Origin: Saprospiraceae bacterium
GTDB taxonomy: Bacteria; Bacteroidota; Bacteroidia; Chitinophagales; Saprospiraceae
Direction: 5' to 3'
NCBI GenBank assembly: GCA_022448945.1
Contig: JAKVCV010000011.1
Coordinates: 1 to 64,000, forward strand
Length of the DNA stretch: 64,000 bases
Shown: in pieces, positions 19,211 to 28,341 of the stretch
Layout: each line of letters opens with the position of its first letter
Numbering within the stretch: the stretch's first letter is position 1
Program-made: the position numbers and the translations under genes
Notes under the pieces: generated by a model
What the model was told of the DNA's origin: nothing
Databases searched by the model: none
Seen by the model: only the letters and a program-made list of their open reading frames with translations

Positions 19211-19240
19211 ATTTAGGACTTCACTATGGAAGTCCTAAAT
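19211..19240 (-). promoter_or_regulatory. Intercistronic hairpin between rpsD and rpoA
   Basis: There is a perfect 12-bp inverted repeat, ATTTAGGACTTC / GAAGTCCTAAAT, with a 6-nt loop. On the minus (operon) strand no T-run follows, so it is not a typical terminator. It may be a processing, stability or attenuation element setting the ratio of S4 to alpha. Confidence 0.6.
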
Positions 19241-19267
19241 TTCTATTTTTCAATTCTTTAAGAATGT

Positions 19268-19882
19268 TTATTTTGAATACAGTTCTACGATCAACTGCTC
19301 ATTAATTTTCTCCGGAACCTGTTCCCTTGTTGGTGCTTGTATAAAGGTACCCTCCATTTTAGAAGAATCCCATTCTAACCATGGGAATTTACGTACATTT
19401 TGGGAATTTGCCGCTATTGACTCCAGAATAACTTCCATCCCTTGTGACTTACCTCTTACAGATACCACATCTCCAGGGCGAAGGTTACACGATGCTATAT
19501 TAGTCACAATACCATTTACAGTAATGTGTTTATGAGAGACCAGTTGACGAGCAGCAGATCTTGTAGATGCAATACCTAAGCGAAAAACTGTATTATCCAA
19601 ACGTCCTTCAAGAAGTTGAAATAGGTTTTCACCAGTCACTCCAGACATTCTACTAGCTTTTTCAAACATTTTTCTAAACTGACGCTCTAATACTCCATAG
19701 GTGTATTTAGCTTTTTGCTTTTCCATCAACTGGATTGCATAGTCTGATTTTTGTCTCCGACGTTTTGATGGGCCATGCTGTCCTGGTCCATATTTTTTCT
19801 TTTCAAAGACTTTATCATATCCAAAAATTGCTTCTCCAAGAGCTCTAGCTTTTTTTGATTTGGGTCCTGTATACCTTGCCAT
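19268..19882 (-). CDS. rpsD: 30S ribosomal protein S4
   Basis: The protein has 204 residues. The N-terminus [21 protein letters not shown] lacks the zinc cysteines of C+ S4 forms. The S4 RNA-binding domain is visible at [22 protein letters not shown] with HKHITVNG. It is a primary 16S binder that nucleates the 30S body and in many bacteria represses its own operon. The gene order rpsM-rpsK-rpsD-rpoA-rplQ is the standard alpha operon. Confidence 0.98.
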   Translation of the reverse strand: MARYTGPKSKKARALGEAIFGYDKVFEKKKYGPGQHGPSKRRRQKSDYAIQLMEKQKAKYTYGVLERQFRKMFEKASRMSGVTGENLFQLLEGRLDNTVFRLGIASTRSAARQLVSHKHITVNGIVTNIASCNLRPGDVVSVRGKSQGMEVILESIAANSQNVRKFPWLEWDSSKMEGTFIQAPTREQVPEKINEQLIVELYSK

Positions 19883-19947
19883 TATTTACTAATATTTATT
19901 TTGCGTTCCAACTCTAATTTATAAAGTTATGGAAACTTGCAATTGAT

Positions 19948-20334
19948 TTAAACTCTACGTTTTTTGGGTGGACGACAACCATTGTGTGGCATGGGAGTTA
20001 CATCCGAAATAGATAACACTTTGATGCCAGCAGCATCTATTGCACGAATAGCGGCTTCCCTACCAGCTCCAGGGCCTTTAACAAATACCGTAACTGATCT
20101 AAGGCCACAATCATATGCCTCCTTTGCTGCATCTGTTGCAGCTATCTGAGCAGCATAAGGTGTGTTTTTCTTAGATCCTCGAAATCCAGCTTTGCCTGCT
20201 GAAGCCCAAGAGATTGTCTGACCAACACTATTGGTTAAAGTAATAATAATATTATTAAAGGATGCACGAATATGTGCCTCACCTTGAGCTTCAACCTTTA
20301 CGTTCTTCTTTTTTGCTTTTTTTAACTTTGCCAT
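19948..20334 (-). CDS. rpsK: 30S ribosomal protein S11
   Basis: The protein has 128 residues. Conserved blocks include [39 protein letters not shown] and the C-terminal [18 protein letters not shown], which lies on the 30S platform near the Shine-Dalgarno cleft. The N-terminus is extended by a lysine-rich stretch. It is part of the alpha operon, between rpsM and rpsD. Confidence 0.98.
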   Translation of the reverse strand: MAKLKKAKKKNVKVEAQGEAHIRASFNNIIITLTNSVGQTISWASAGKAGFRGSKKNTPYAAQIAATDAAKEAYDCGLRSVTVFVKGPGAGREAAIRAIDAAGIKVLSISDVTPMPHNGCRPPKKRRV

Positions 20335-20368
20335 AATTTTATTAATCTACGAAATTAGATTTTAATTA

Positions 20369-20746
20369 TTATTTAGTTGCTTTTTTCTTATTTGCAACTG
20401 TCTTACGCTTACCCTTACGAGTACGTGCATTTGTCTGAGTACGTTGGCCACGTAAAGGCAAACCTTTTCTGTGTCGCAACCCTCTATAACAAGCAATATC
20501 CATTAACCGCTTAATGTTTAACTGTACTTCTGTACGCAATTGGCCTTCGATAACATATGAATCTCCCAAAATCTGACGAATGCTTTTAATGTTGTCATCT
20601 GTCCATTCTCTTACTTTGGTGTTTTCATCGATTTTTGCTTCATTAAGAATTTTTCCTGCCGATGTTGGGCCAATACCGTAAATATAGGTTAGTCCAATTA
20701 CTCCTCTTTTGTTCTTGGGTAAATCTACCCCTGCAATACGTGCCAT
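20369..20746 (-). CDS. rpsM: 30S ribosomal protein S13
   Basis: The protein has 125 residues. The start [26 protein letters not shown] with its helix-hairpin-helix, [26 protein letters not shown], and the lysine-rich C-terminal tail are all typical of S13 on the 30S head, where it contacts P-site tRNA. It is the first alpha-operon gene after rpmJ. Confidence 0.98.
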   Translation of the reverse strand: MARIAGVDLPKNKRGVIGLTYIYGIGPTSAGKILNEAKIDENTKVREWTDDNIKSIRQILGDSYVIEGQLRTEVQLNIKRLMDIACYRGLRHRKGLPLRGQRTQTNARTRKGKRKTVANKKKATK

Positions 20747-20776
20747 ATCTCAAATTAAAATTTATACTTCTGTTAA

Positions 20777-20893
20777 TTATCCTTGACGTTGCTTGAACTT
20801 AGGATTTTTTTTATTTATAATATACACTCTTCCTTTTCGACGAACGATTTTACAATCTGCTGAACGTTTTTTTACCGATGGTCTTACTTTCAT
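20777..20893 (-). CDS. rpmJ: 50S ribosomal protein L36 (zinc-less form)
   Basis: This short gene of 38 codons starts [20 protein letters not shown] and ends NPKFKQRQG. Only one of the usual four zinc ligands remains (Cys14), so this is the C-minus form of bL36, common in Bacteroidota. It lies between infA (13 bp upstream) and rpsM (30 bp downstream), as expected for the spc/alpha junction. Confidence 0.96.
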   Translation of the reverse strand: MKVRPSVKKRSADCKIVRRKGRVYIINKKNPKFKQRQG

Positions 20894-20906
20894 GATTCTT
20901 GTTAAT

Positions 20907-21125
20907 TTATTTATAACGATAAATAATGCGCCCTCTAGTCAAATCATATGGGGACATTTCAACCGCTACCATATCTCCTGGGAGAATACGTATATAATTC
21001 ATTCTCATCTTACCAGAAATAGTAGCAACTATAATGTGTTCATTTTCTAATTGCACACGGAACATAGCATTTGAAAGTGCTTCAGTAATAGTTCCATCTT
21101 GCCGTATTAGTTCTTGTTTGGCCAT
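20907..21125 (-). CDS. infA: Translation initiation factor IF-1
   Basis: The protein has 72 residues, the normal length. The OB-fold sequence [20 protein letters not shown], the [14 protein letters not shown] segment and [13 protein letters not shown] are diagnostic. IF-1 occupies the A site during initiation. It lies between secY and rpmJ. The often-linked map and adk genes are absent here. Confidence 0.98.
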   Translation of the reverse strand: MAKQELIRQDGTITEALSNAMFRVQLENEHIIVATISGKMRMNYIRILPGDMVAVEMSPYDLTRGRIIYRYK

Positions 21126-21240
21126 ATATTCTCTTTTCGGACTGCGAATATCTTAATATTATTTTAAATAACCTAATTTCTAAAGGTATTTCGAATAACT
21201 ATATTGAAGATTATTCAACCAATAAATTTAATTTTATAGA

Positions 21241-22584
21241 TTATAAAACTGAATCAGTTTTTGTCTCTGTCGTTCTTTTCCGTCCTTTAATTTTTCTAAC
21301 ATCATATCCATGCATCGACATATGTGAATCAATTTGCTGTATCGTGTCTAAAACTACAGCAACTAAAATCAATAAGGATGTACCCCCATAAAATATAGCA
21401 AATGCATAATTTGATGTAATGGTAGCTGCAGCAATTCCTGGAATAATAGATATAAAACCTAATGCAATTGAACCAGGCAAAGTTACCAAAGTAGTAACAT
21501 CATCAATATATTCAGCAGTATCATTACCCTGTTTGACACCAGGTATAAAAGCATTTTGCCGTTTCAAGTGATCTGCATATTGTTGGGGGTTTACAATAAG
21601 TGCTGTATACACATAGGTGAATACTACAACCAAAATAAAAAACACAACATTATAAGGCAATGAGGTGAAATCTGCCATTTTACCCCAAAATCCTGTACCA
21701 TCACTTCCTAATCCAGTAGCTATTGCACCAGGTACGAACATTAATGCTTGTGCAAAAATTATTGGCATAACACCAGCAGCATTCAACTTAATGGGCAAAT
21801 AATCTCTATCTGTTCCTAAGCCACTAAGATTACTCTTACCTATCATATGTTTCGCAAACTGAATCTTTATTTTTCTTACAGCCTGAACCAAAGCAACACT
21901 CGCCATTACTACTCCAACGAATAATGCCATTTCCACTATAAAGATAATCAATTGACCACTTCCCAATTTAATTTGAAATTCTTGAACAAATGCTCCGGGC
22001 AATGCTGCAATAATACCTGCTGTAATGAGTAATGAAATTCCATTACCTACACCTTTATCAGTTATTCGCTCGCCTAACCACATACAAAATACGGTACCAG
22101 CAGTAAGGATAATAATATTAGCAAGCCAAAAAACAGTTGGTGGTATTTCCGCCAAAATCACTCCTTGCTGAGAATTCAGATAAGTTAAATAGGCAGAGCC
22201 TTGTACAATGGTAATAGCTATTGTTATAATCCTAGTTATTTGGTTCGATTTTCTTTGTCCATTTTCTCCATCTTTCTGTAGTTTTTGGAAATATGGAACA
22301 GCAAAACCTAGTAACTGTACAATAATCGAAGCAGATATATAAGGCATTATTCCTAAAGCAAAAACAGCGGCTTTAAAAAATGAACCACCTGTAAACATAT
22401 CCAACATTCCCATAAGGCCTCCAGTCCCTCCGACTGCTGCTTCTAAAGCGGCAGTATCAATACCTGGTAAAATAACAAAACTACCAAAGCGATAAACTGC
22501 AAGGAACCCAACAGTAATAAGTATTCGCTTGCGCAAAACCTCAATGTCATAGATTGCTCGTAATTTTTGAATTAAAGCGTTCAT
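21241..22584 (-). CDS. secY: Protein translocase subunit SecY
   Basis: The protein has 447 residues and ten transmembrane helices. Characteristic blocks are FGSFVILPGID, ALGIMPYISASIIVQLL (plug/helix 2 region), the GNGISLLITAGI segment and the C-terminal GYDVRKIKGRKRT cytoplasmic tail. It forms the inner-membrane export channel. It lies between rplO and infA, its classical place at the end of the spc operon. A 115-bp gap to infA contains a weak stem. Confidence 0.98.
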   Translation of the reverse strand: MNALIQKLRAIYDIEVLRKRILITVGFLAVYRFGSFVILPGIDTAALEAAVGGTGGLMGMLDMFTGGSFFKAAVFALGIMPYISASIIVQLLGFAVPYFQKLQKDGENGQRKSNQITRIITIAITIVQGSAYLTYLNSQQGVILAEIPPTVFWLANIIILTAGTVFCMWLGERITDKGVGNGISLLITAGIIAALPGAFVQEFQIKLGSGQLIIFIVEMALFVGVVMASVALVQAVRKIKIQFAKHMIGKSNLSGLGTDRDYLPIKLNAAGVMPIIFAQALMFVPGAIATGLGSDGTGFWGKMADFTSLPYNVVFFILVVVFTYVYTALIVNPQQYADHLKRQNAFIPGVKQGNDTAEYIDDVTTLVTLPGSIALGFISIIPGIAAATITSNYAFAIFYGGTSLLILVAVVLDTIQQIDSHMSMHGYDVRKIKGRKRTTETKTDSVL

Positions 22585-22656
22585 TATGTTAAATTATTAT
22601 TCGTTTTGCAGGATGATATGAAAATACTAGAAAAAAACTTATTCAACTTATTAATA

Positions 22657-23343
22657 TTATAATATAGTTACAGAACCTCCGATGGCTTCAACCTGAGCTC
22701 TGGCATCATCAGAAATCTTATGTACTTCCAGATTCAGTTTTTGAGAAATAGTCCCCTCAGACACTACATGAATAGCATCATCTTCTGCAAGAAAACTAAA
22801 ATGTTTCCTAACTAGAGCTAAATCAATCTTATCTACTTTTTCAACATCAGCAACACCTTGTAGAGAGTTCAACTTAACTTCTACAAAAGCCTTTCCTCCA
22901 GCATCATTAATTGCTTTCTTTGCCCCAGCTGAAAAACGAGAAGCAGTAACCTCAAGAGGCATTTTCAATTCACCTCCAGCCAAAACTTTATAAGCTTTTG
23001 AAGTACTGACTATGTTCAAATTTGCAAGAATTTCAGGACTGATTTCAGTTAAATTATATTTGCCCGCAAAATACTCTAATTGAGACAGATTAATCGCAGT
23101 ATATTGAGCTGGTCTTCCAGATTGATATCTACGATGCGTATTTTTGAATCCACGTTTTGGCAAAAGTTTTTGCAATGGCATTTGCCCTCCTTGGAATTCT
23201 CTTTTGTTAGAATATCCAGAACGGGATTTTGCGCCTTTATGGCCACGAGTAGCTGTACGACCACTCCCAGCACCAACACCACGAGCAATACGTTTTCTGT
23301 TTTTTACTGAACCTTTTGCAGGTTTTAAATTATTAAGTTCCAT
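22657..23343 (-). CDS. rplO: 50S ribosomal protein L15 with duplicated C-terminal domain
   Basis: The protein has 228 residues; bacterial uL15 is normally about 145-150. Residues 1-155 are a full L15, with the glycine-rich N-terminus (RGVGAGSGRTATRGHKGAKSR) and QGGQMPLQKLLPKRGF. Residues about 156-228 are extra and resemble residues 105-155: LEVTASRFSAGAKKAINDAGG is matched by LEVHKISDDARAQVEAIGG, each after a short strand segment. I read this as an internal duplication of the L15/L18e-type fold. The gene has its own promoter-like site and leader hairpin. Confidence 0.95.
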   Translation of the reverse strand: MELNNLKPAKGSVKNRKRIARGVGAGSGRTATRGHKGAKSRSGYSNKREFQGGQMPLQKLLPKRGFKNTHRRYQSGRPAQYTAINLSQLEYFAGKYNLTEISPEILANLNIVSTSKAYKVLAGGELKMPLEVTASRFSAGAKKAINDAGGKAFVEVKLNSLQGVADVEKVDKIDLALVRKHFSFLAEDDAIHVVSEGTISQKLNLEVHKISDDARAQVEAIGGSVTIL

Positions 23344-23360
23344 TTTATTAGAATTATTTT

Positions 23361-23380
23361 ATTGATCCCTTGAGATCAAT
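23361..23380 (-). promoter_or_regulatory. Hairpin in the rplO leader
   Basis: A 7-bp stem, ATTGATC / GATCAAT, with a 6-nt loop lies 17 bp before the rplO start codon and just downstream of the internal -7 element. It could be a regulatory or stability structure. Confidence 0.45.
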
Positions 23381-23403
23381 AATTATAATTATAAATAACA
23401 TTG

Positions 23404-23411
23404 CAAAGATA
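23404..23411 (-). promoter_or_regulatory. Internal promoter -7 element before rplO-secY
   Basis: TATCTTTG on the minus strand is a perfect TAnnTTTG. It lies just after the rpmD stop codon and about 60 bp upstream of rplO. No TTG is at the normal -33 distance. It may give extra expression of rplO, secY and the alpha operon. Confidence 0.4.
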
Positions 23412-23419
23412 GAAATAAA

Positions 23420-23599
23420 CTAAGCTTCTTCTATTTTTACAAGGTGTTTAATTTTGTTAATCATCCCCATAATCTGAGGAGATCCTTCATGTTCAACCGT
23501 TTGATTCATCTTTCTAAGTCCCAAAGCTTTCATAGTGGCCTTTTGACTTTTAGGGCGGTCGATAACGCTTTTTATCTGAGTTACTTTTACTTTAGTCAT
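23420..23599 (-). CDS. rpmD: 50S ribosomal protein L30
   Basis: The protein has 59 residues, the normal bacterial length. [20 protein letters not shown] and [18 protein letters not shown] match uL30, including the KALGLRK segment. It lies between rpsE (18 bp upstream) and rplO (76 bp downstream). Confidence 0.96.
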   Translation of the reverse strand: MTKVKVTQIKSVIDRPKSQKATMKALGLRKMNQTVEHEGSPQIMGMINKIKHLVKIEEA

Positions 23600-23617
23600 T
23601 TTAATCTTGTTTAGCGA

Positions 23618-24136
23618 TTAGCCATTGAAAACTTTGTCCAAAGAAATACCTCGTGCTTTTGCAACTTCAAGAGGAGAACGCAAATTACGAAGTGCATCCA
23701 TTGTTGCTTTAATAACATTATGAGGGTTTGAGCTACCTATTGATTTAGCCAAAACATTTTGAATGCCAGCCATTTCAAGTACAGCCCTCATAGTTCCTCC
23801 TGCAATAACACCTGTACCGTCAGCAGCTGGAATAATTAATACCTTTCCTGCTCCATATTTACCATGCTGAGCATGAGGGATAGTCCCTTTATAGACTGGC
23901 ACACGAACAAGACTTTTCTTGGCATCTTCAGTAGCTTTAGTGATTGCACTTGCAACTTCTCTTGCCTTACCTAAACCATGTCCAACTGTTCCATTTCCAT
24001 CGCCTACTACTACTATAGCAGCGAAGCTAAATGTACGTCCACCTTTAGTTACCTTAGCAACACGATTGAGTGAAACTAATTTATCCTTCATTTCGGACTC
24101 GGAAGATTTTACTCTATTATTTTTTTTCTTAGCCAT
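23618..24136 (-). CDS. rpsE: 30S ribosomal protein S5
   Basis: The protein has 172 residues. The double-stranded-RNA-binding-like S5 N-domain ([20 protein letters not shown]) is followed by [15 protein letters not shown] and the C-terminal domain ending SLDKVFNG. S5 sits at the mRNA entry channel and affects decoding accuracy. It lies 10 bp downstream of rplR. Confidence 0.98.
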   Translation of the reverse strand: MAKKKNNRVKSSESEMKDKLVSLNRVAKVTKGGRTFSFAAIVVVGDGNGTVGHGLGKAREVASAITKATEDAKKSLVRVPVYKGTIPHAQHGKYGAGKVLIIPAADGTGVIAGGTMRAVLEMAGIQNVLAKSIGSSNPHNVIKATMDALRNLRSPLEVAKARGISLDKVFNG

Positions 24137-24146
24137 TTTTTAAAAT

Positions 24147-24515
24147 TTAGAATTGTAACAACTCATTAGTTCCATCTTCATTTTGCGCACCACGAGCTCC
24201 CTCAGCCAGTGCTTTAACACGGCCATGATAAAGATAGCCACTTCTATCAAAAACTACATGGGTGATTCCTGCTTGCATTGCTTTTGTAGCAATCAACTGC
24301 CCAACAGCGTTGGCTTGTTCTATCTTAGTTTTACCTTCAATTTCTTTATATGAGGCAGCAACAATAGTAGATTGAGAACTATCATCAACAATTTGAGCAT
24401 AAATCCCTTTATTGCTTCTAAAAACAGATAACCTAGGCTTGGTAGCTGTACCTGCCAGCGTTTTTCTAATCCGCTTATGAACCTTTTTACGTCGATTTAA
24501 TATCTTGGTACTCAT
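24147..24515 (-). CDS. rplR: 50S ribosomal protein L18
   Basis: The protein has 122 residues. [28 protein letters not shown] and the C-terminal [22 protein letters not shown] are diagnostic of uL18, which binds 5S rRNA in the central protuberance. It is in standard spc-operon order after rplF. Confidence 0.97.
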   Translation of the reverse strand: MSTKILNRRKKVHKRIRKTLAGTATKPRLSVFRSNKGIYAQIVDDSSQSTIVAASYKEIEGKTKIEQANAVGQLIATKAMQAGITHVVFDRSGYLYHGRVKALAEGARGAQNEDGTNELLQF

Positions 24516-24552
24516 GATTATTTATATATCTTTAAGAGAATATTATTCTTGT

Positions 24553-25107
24553 TTATTTCGCTGCAGTTTTACCAGCTTTTCTTCTTATTTCTTCACCTTT
24601 GAATCGGATACCTTTCCCTTTATAAGGTTCTGGTTTGCGGAAAGCTCTAATCTTTGCAGCTACTTGTCCAAGCAACTGTTTATCCGCACTTTTCAACTTT
24701 ACAAGAGGTGGTTGACCTTTTTGAGTAACTGTCTCAAGTTTAACATCTTCAGGTAAAAAGAACATAACTGGATGAGAATATCCAAGTGCCATTTCCAATA
24801 ATTGGCCTGAGTTCTTTGCCCTAAAACCAATTCCGTGTAATTCTAATTCTAATTCAAATCCTTTTGAAACACCAGTAACCATGTTGGCAATTAGTTGACG
24901 ATATAAACCATGCATAGCTTTATGGCGCTTCTGATCTGTTGATCTCTCAACCAAGACTTGTTTATCTTCAATTTTTAAAGTGATACCATCACTTTCAATC
25001 AATTGCTTTAACTGGCCATTAGGACCAGTCACTGTAACCAAATTCTTGTCAATTTTTACTTCTACTCCATCAACTAATTCAATTGGAGCTTTTCCTACTC
25101 TTGACAT
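24553..25107 (-). CDS. rplF: 50S ribosomal protein L6
   Basis: The protein has 184 residues. MSRVGKAPIELVDGVEV, GVSKGFELELELHGIGFRA and the C-terminal motif IRAFRKPEPYKGKGIRFKGEEIRRKAGKT (seen in part) mark uL6, which lies near the factor-binding site of the 50S subunit. It is in standard order after rpsH. Confidence 0.98.
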   Translation of the reverse strand: MSRVGKAPIELVDGVEVKIDKNLVTVTGPNGQLKQLIESDGITLKIEDKQVLVERSTDQKRHKAMHGLYRQLIANMVTGVSKGFELELELHGIGFRAKNSGQLLEMALGYSHPVMFFLPEDVKLETVTQKGQPPLVKLKSADKQLLGQVAAKIRAFRKPEPYKGKGIRFKGEEIRRKAGKTAAK

Positions 25108-25175
25108 GTTTAAAAGATTTATAATTATTATTTAAGGTCTCGATAAAATCTATCCTAAATATCTACAAAAAGAAT

Positions 25176-25580
25176 TTAGTAGATATAGAAAAGGACTTCA
25201 CCTCCAACATTTTCTTTTCTAGCAGCTTTATCAGTCAAAACACCTTTAGATGTAGAGACAACCGCTGTACCCAATCCGTTAATTACACTTGGCATCTCTT
25301 TTGATTTAACATAGTGTCTTAAACCAGGTCTAGAAACTCTTTTTAATTTTTGAATGACAGGTTCTTTTGTATGTTTATCATACTTCAAGGCAATAAAAAT
25401 CTGTCCTTGTTTATTTGAAGTTTCTTCAAACTTATATTTCAAAATGTACCCTTGATCGTACAAAATTTCTGTTATACTTTTTTTCATATTAGATGCAGGA
25501 ATTGTTACCATGCGGTGTCCTGCCATCTGTGCATTGCGAATACGTGTTAAATAATCCGCAATAGGATCAGTAAGTGCCAT
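25176..25580 (-). CDS. rpsH: 30S ribosomal protein S8
   Basis: The protein has 134 residues. [21 protein letters not shown] and [27 protein letters not shown] are typical of uS8, a 16S central-domain binder that in E. coli represses the spc operon. It ends in [10 protein letters not shown] 110-bp gap to rpsN upstream holds no clear promoter. Confidence 0.98.
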   Translation of the reverse strand: MALTDPIADYLTRIRNAQMAGHRMVTIPASNMKKSITEILYDQGYILKYKFEETSNKQGQIFIALKYDKHTKEPVIQKLKRVSRPGLRHYVKSKEMPSVINGLGTAVVSTSKGVLTDKAARKENVGGEVLFYIY

Positions 25581-25690
25581 ACTTTCTGTTTTAATCGCAA
25601 CTATTATCCAGGAGAAGGATTTAATTGCTGATTTAAAAATAAATTAATTCTACATACTAAATATATACCCGAAAACAATCTAAGCTTAAA

Positions 25691-25960
25691 TTACCAACTA
25701 GCTTTAGTGATTCCAGGAATCAAGCCCTTTAAGGCCATCTCTCTAAATGTAACACGAGAAATTCCAAATTGACGCATATATCCCTTAGGACGACCAGTAA
25801 GTTGACAACGATTGTGTAAACGTACAGGAGATGAGTTTTTTGGAAGTTTATCCAACCCATCATAATCTCCATTTGCTTTTAATTCCGCACGCAATTTTGC
25901 ATACTTAGCAACTAGTTTTTGTCTTTTTATTTCTCTTGCTATTACTGCTTTTCTAGCCAT
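25691..25960 (-). CDS. rpsN: 30S ribosomal protein S14 (long, zinc-less form)
   Basis: The protein has 89 residues. It is the long C-minus form: only one cysteine ([17 protein letters not shown]) and no CxxC pairs. The C-terminus [22 protein letters not shown] is diagnostic. It lies directly after rplE. Confidence 0.98.
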   Translation of the reverse strand: MARKAVIAREIKRQKLVAKYAKLRAELKANGDYDGLDKLPKNSSPVRLHNRCQLTGRPKGYMRQFGISRVTFREMALKGLIPGITKASW

Positions 25961-25971
25961 TTTTTATTATA

Positions 25972-26520
25972 TTAATTTTTGAATGGGATACCCAAAAGAT
26001 TTAATAATTCTAGGGCCTCCTCATCTGTTTTTGCACTAGTTACGAATGTTATATCCATACCTGTAATACGAGGTATTTTATCTAAATCAATCTCAGGGAA
26101 AATAATTTGCTCTGTTATTCCTAGTGTGAAATTACCCCTTCCATCAAAACTTTTATTACTAATCCCTCTAAAATCACGTACCCTTGGAAGCGCAATAGCA
26201 ACAAGTTTATTAAGAAACTCATACATTTGGTTATTACGTAGAGTAACCCTTGCGCCGATTGGCATACCTTCTCTAAGTTTAAAGTTAGATACAGATTTTT
26301 TAGCTTTAGTCTTTACTGCCTTCTGACCAGCGATAACACTCATTTCATTGACGGCATTATCTACTAATTTTTTATCAGAAGTTGCTAATCCGACACCTTG
26401 ACTTAGGCATATTTTGATCAGCTTAGGTACTTGCATGACAGATTTGTATTGAAACTTCTCCATTAATTGGGGAACCAATTCTTCTCTGTATTTCGTTTTC
26501 AATGTTGGTTGATATTCCAT
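25972..26520 (-). CDS. rplE: 50S ribosomal protein L5
   Basis: The protein has 182 residues. [47 protein letters not shown] and the [23 protein letters not shown] segment identify uL5, which binds 5S rRNA and contacts P-site tRNA. It overlaps no neighbour and lies 2 bp after rplX. Confidence 0.98.
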   Translation of the reverse strand: MEYQPTLKTKYREELVPQLMEKFQYKSVMQVPKLIKICLSQGVGLATSDKKLVDNAVNEMSVIAGQKAVKTKAKKSVSNFKLREGMPIGARVTLRNNQMYEFLNKLVAIALPRVRDFRGISNKSFDGRGNFTLGITEQIIFPEIDLDKIPRITGMDITFVTSAKTDEEALELLNLLGIPFKN

Positions 26521-26522
26521 AG

Positions 26523-26855
26523 CTATATTACCTCTTGTGTTTTCTTAGATATCCTAACTTTTTTTCCATTCTCGTCTCTATCCTTTTTTATGCGACTTGG
26601 CTCACCATTTTTATCTGTCAACATCAAATTCGAAATATGTATTGATGCTTCTTTTTCAATGATTCCTCCAGTTTGATCTGCACTTGGACGGACATGGCGT
26701 TTAACCATGTTCACACCTTTAACAATTGCGCGATATTGGTCAGGGAAAACCATTTCCACAACACCAGTATCACCTTTGCTATCACCAGATAGAACGACAA
26801 CTGTATCACCTTTTTTAATGTGACTTTTGGTTGTTTTTTTGTTTGTTTTTTTCAT
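26523..26855 (-). CDS. rplX: 50S ribosomal protein L24
   Basis: The protein has 110 residues. The KOW motif [27 protein letters not shown] and [28 protein letters not shown] are typical of uL24, an early 23S assembly protein. It lies between rplN (5 bp) and rplE (2 bp). Confidence 0.98.
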   Translation of the reverse strand: MKKTNKKTTKSHIKKGDTVVVLSGDSKGDTGVVEMVFPDQYRAIVKGVNMVKRHVRPSADQTGGIIEKEASIHISNLMLTDKNGEPSRIKKDRDENGKKVRISKKTQEVI

Positions 26856-26860
26856 GCTAT

Positions 26861-27226
26861 TTATAATACTTCAGGTGCCAATGAAACAATTCTCATAAAG
26901 TCATGGTCGCGAAGTTCACGAGCAACAGGTCCAAAGATACGAGTACCCCGTGGTTCTTCACTTGCAGTTAATAACACAACAGCGTTATCGTCAAAACGGA
27001 TATAAGAACCATCTTTTCTGCGTATTTCTTTTTTAGTTCTAACAATTACTGCTTTAGAAACAGTACCTTTCTTAAGCCCTCCAGGAGCAGCATCTTTAAC
27101 GGTAACAACAATAATGTCACCTATTGACGCATAACGTCTTTTTGAACCACCAAGGACCTTAATACATAGCACCTCCTTGGCACCTGAATTATCGGCTACT
27201 CTTAATCTACTTTCTTGTTGTATCAT
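26861..27226 (-). CDS. rplN: 50S ribosomal protein L14
   Basis: The protein has 121 residues, the normal length. [34 protein letters not shown] (partly quoted) and [28 protein letters not shown] match uL14, which lies at the subunit interface and is the docking site of RsfS. It follows rpsQ. Confidence 0.98.
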   Translation of the reverse strand: MIQQESRLRVADNSGAKEVLCIKVLGGSKRRYASIGDIIVVTVKDAAPGGLKKGTVSKAVIVRTKKEIRRKDGSYIRFDDNAVVLLTASEEPRGTRIFGPVARELRDHDFMRIVSLAPEVL

Positions 27227-27237
27227 GACTCAATATC

Positions 27238-27501
27238 TTATTTCGCACGTTCAATAATTTCAACTAATCTCCAGCGTTTGCGTTTACTCAACGGACGAGT
27301 TTCCATGATACGTACCGTATCTCCAATATTACAGCTATTCTCTTCATCATGCGCCAAATATTTCTTGGAGCTTTTCATCGTTTTACTATAAATCGGATGT
27401 TTAACACGACGTTCGACATAAACCGCAATAGATTTATCCATTTTGTTGCTGGTAACAACTCCAACACGCTGTTTACGTAAGTTTCTTTTAAGATCTTCCA
27501 T
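27238..27501 (-). CDS. rpsQ: 30S ribosomal protein S17
   Basis: The protein has 87 residues. [28 protein letters not shown] and [32 protein letters not shown] (OB fold) identify uS17, a primary 16S-binding protein. It lies between rpmC and rplN. Confidence 0.98.
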   Translation of the reverse strand: MEDLKRNLRKQRVGVVTSNKMDKSIAVYVERRVKHPIYSKTMKSSKKYLAHDEENSCNIGDTVRIMETRPLSKRKRWRLVEIIERAK

Positions 27502-27517
27502 TCCGGAATTTATTTAA

Positions 27518-27772
27518 TTACTTTTTAATCTTTTTTGCTAATCTTCTTCTAAGTTGAATTTTATCTCTTTTTTGAGTTGTTTCAACTAATTCTTTGGCTC
27601 TAATTTCAGTTTTGATACGGGCAATATTTCTTCTTACATTTTTAATTTCTGCAGTATTTTCCAAGCTGGAAGCAGCATTGTTAAATTTCAGAGCGTAATA
27701 ATGCTTTTGAATCGTTTCTAATTCATCATTCAATTCCTGAACACTTAAGCCTTCCAATTCTATTTTAGCCAT
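27518..27772 (-). CDS. rpmC: 50S ribosomal protein L29
   Basis: The protein has 84 residues, longer than the usual 62-70. The uL29 core (LSVQELNDELETIQKHYYALKF, VRRNIARIKTEIRAKEL) is followed by a basic tail of about 20 residues (KRDKIQLRRRLAKKIKK). uL29 sits at the exit-tunnel mouth, near the trigger factor and SRP site. It is in standard S10-operon order. Confidence 0.96.
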   Translation of the reverse strand: MAKIELEGLSVQELNDELETIQKHYYALKFNNAASSLENTAEIKNVRRNIARIKTEIRAKELVETTQKRDKIQLRRRLAKKIKK

Positions 27773-27791
27773 TTTATTCTCAGTTTAAGTG

Positions 27792-28217
27792 TTATTGTTC
27801 ATTATTATAATCATGACGCACGACAAATTTTGTGCTAACAGGAAGTTTTTGTGCTGCTAGGCGCAATGCTTCCTCTCCAACAGATTGGGGCACTCCATCT
27901 ATTTCAAACATAATCCTTCCAGGTCTTATGACAGCTACATAATGGGACAAAGCACCTTTACCTTTTCCCATACGAACCTCCAATGGTTTTTTAGTAACCG
28001 GTTTGTCTGGAAAAATTCGAATCCACACTTTTCCCTCACGTTTCATGTAACGCGTCATTGCAATACGAGCAGCTTCTATCTGGCGACTGGTTATCCAAGC
28101 TCCTTCAAGGCTTTTCAAACCAAACGACCCAAACGCTATAGATGACCCTCTATGTGCGAGGCCTTTATTACGTCCTTTCTGCTGCTTACGATATTTTGTT
28201 TTTTTTGGCTGTAACAT
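27792..28217 (-). CDS. rplP: 50S ribosomal protein L16
   Basis: The protein has 141 residues, the normal length. [54 protein letters not shown] (partly quoted) and [19 protein letters not shown] identify uL16, near the A-site tRNA. A gap of 124 bp separates it from rpsC, unusual inside this operon. A promoter-like site lies in that gap. Confidence 0.98.
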   Translation of the reverse strand: MLQPKKTKYRKQQKGRNKGLAHRGSSIAFGSFGLKSLEGAWITSRQIEAARIAMTRYMKREGKVWIRIFPDKPVTKKPLEVRMGKGKGALSHYVAVIRPGRIMFEIDGVPQSVGEEALRLAAQKLPVSTKFVVRHDYNNEQ

Positions 28218-28298
28218 CTTTCGACAATTGAATAATTTTCATTAATTTCCACCACATTGATATTAGCAAAAAACTCATGCCGATAGTCAAAGCGAGTG

Positions 28299-28306
28299 CA
28301 AAAATA
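28299..28306 (-). promoter_or_regulatory. Internal promoter -7 element before rplP
   Basis: TATTTTTG on the minus strand fits TAnnTTTG and lies 82 bp upstream of the rplP start codon, in the unusually long rpsC-rplP gap. No TTG is at the usual -33 distance, so it is a weak call. Confidence 0.3.
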
Positions 28307-28341
28307 TAATTTTTTCTCCAAAAAATAAATATTATTTACTT

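Noticed and set aside
28136-28321. 61-codon frame overlapping the rplP start
   Set aside because: Out of frame with rplP, no recognisable domain, and it covers the L16 leader region; the L16 start is well supported.
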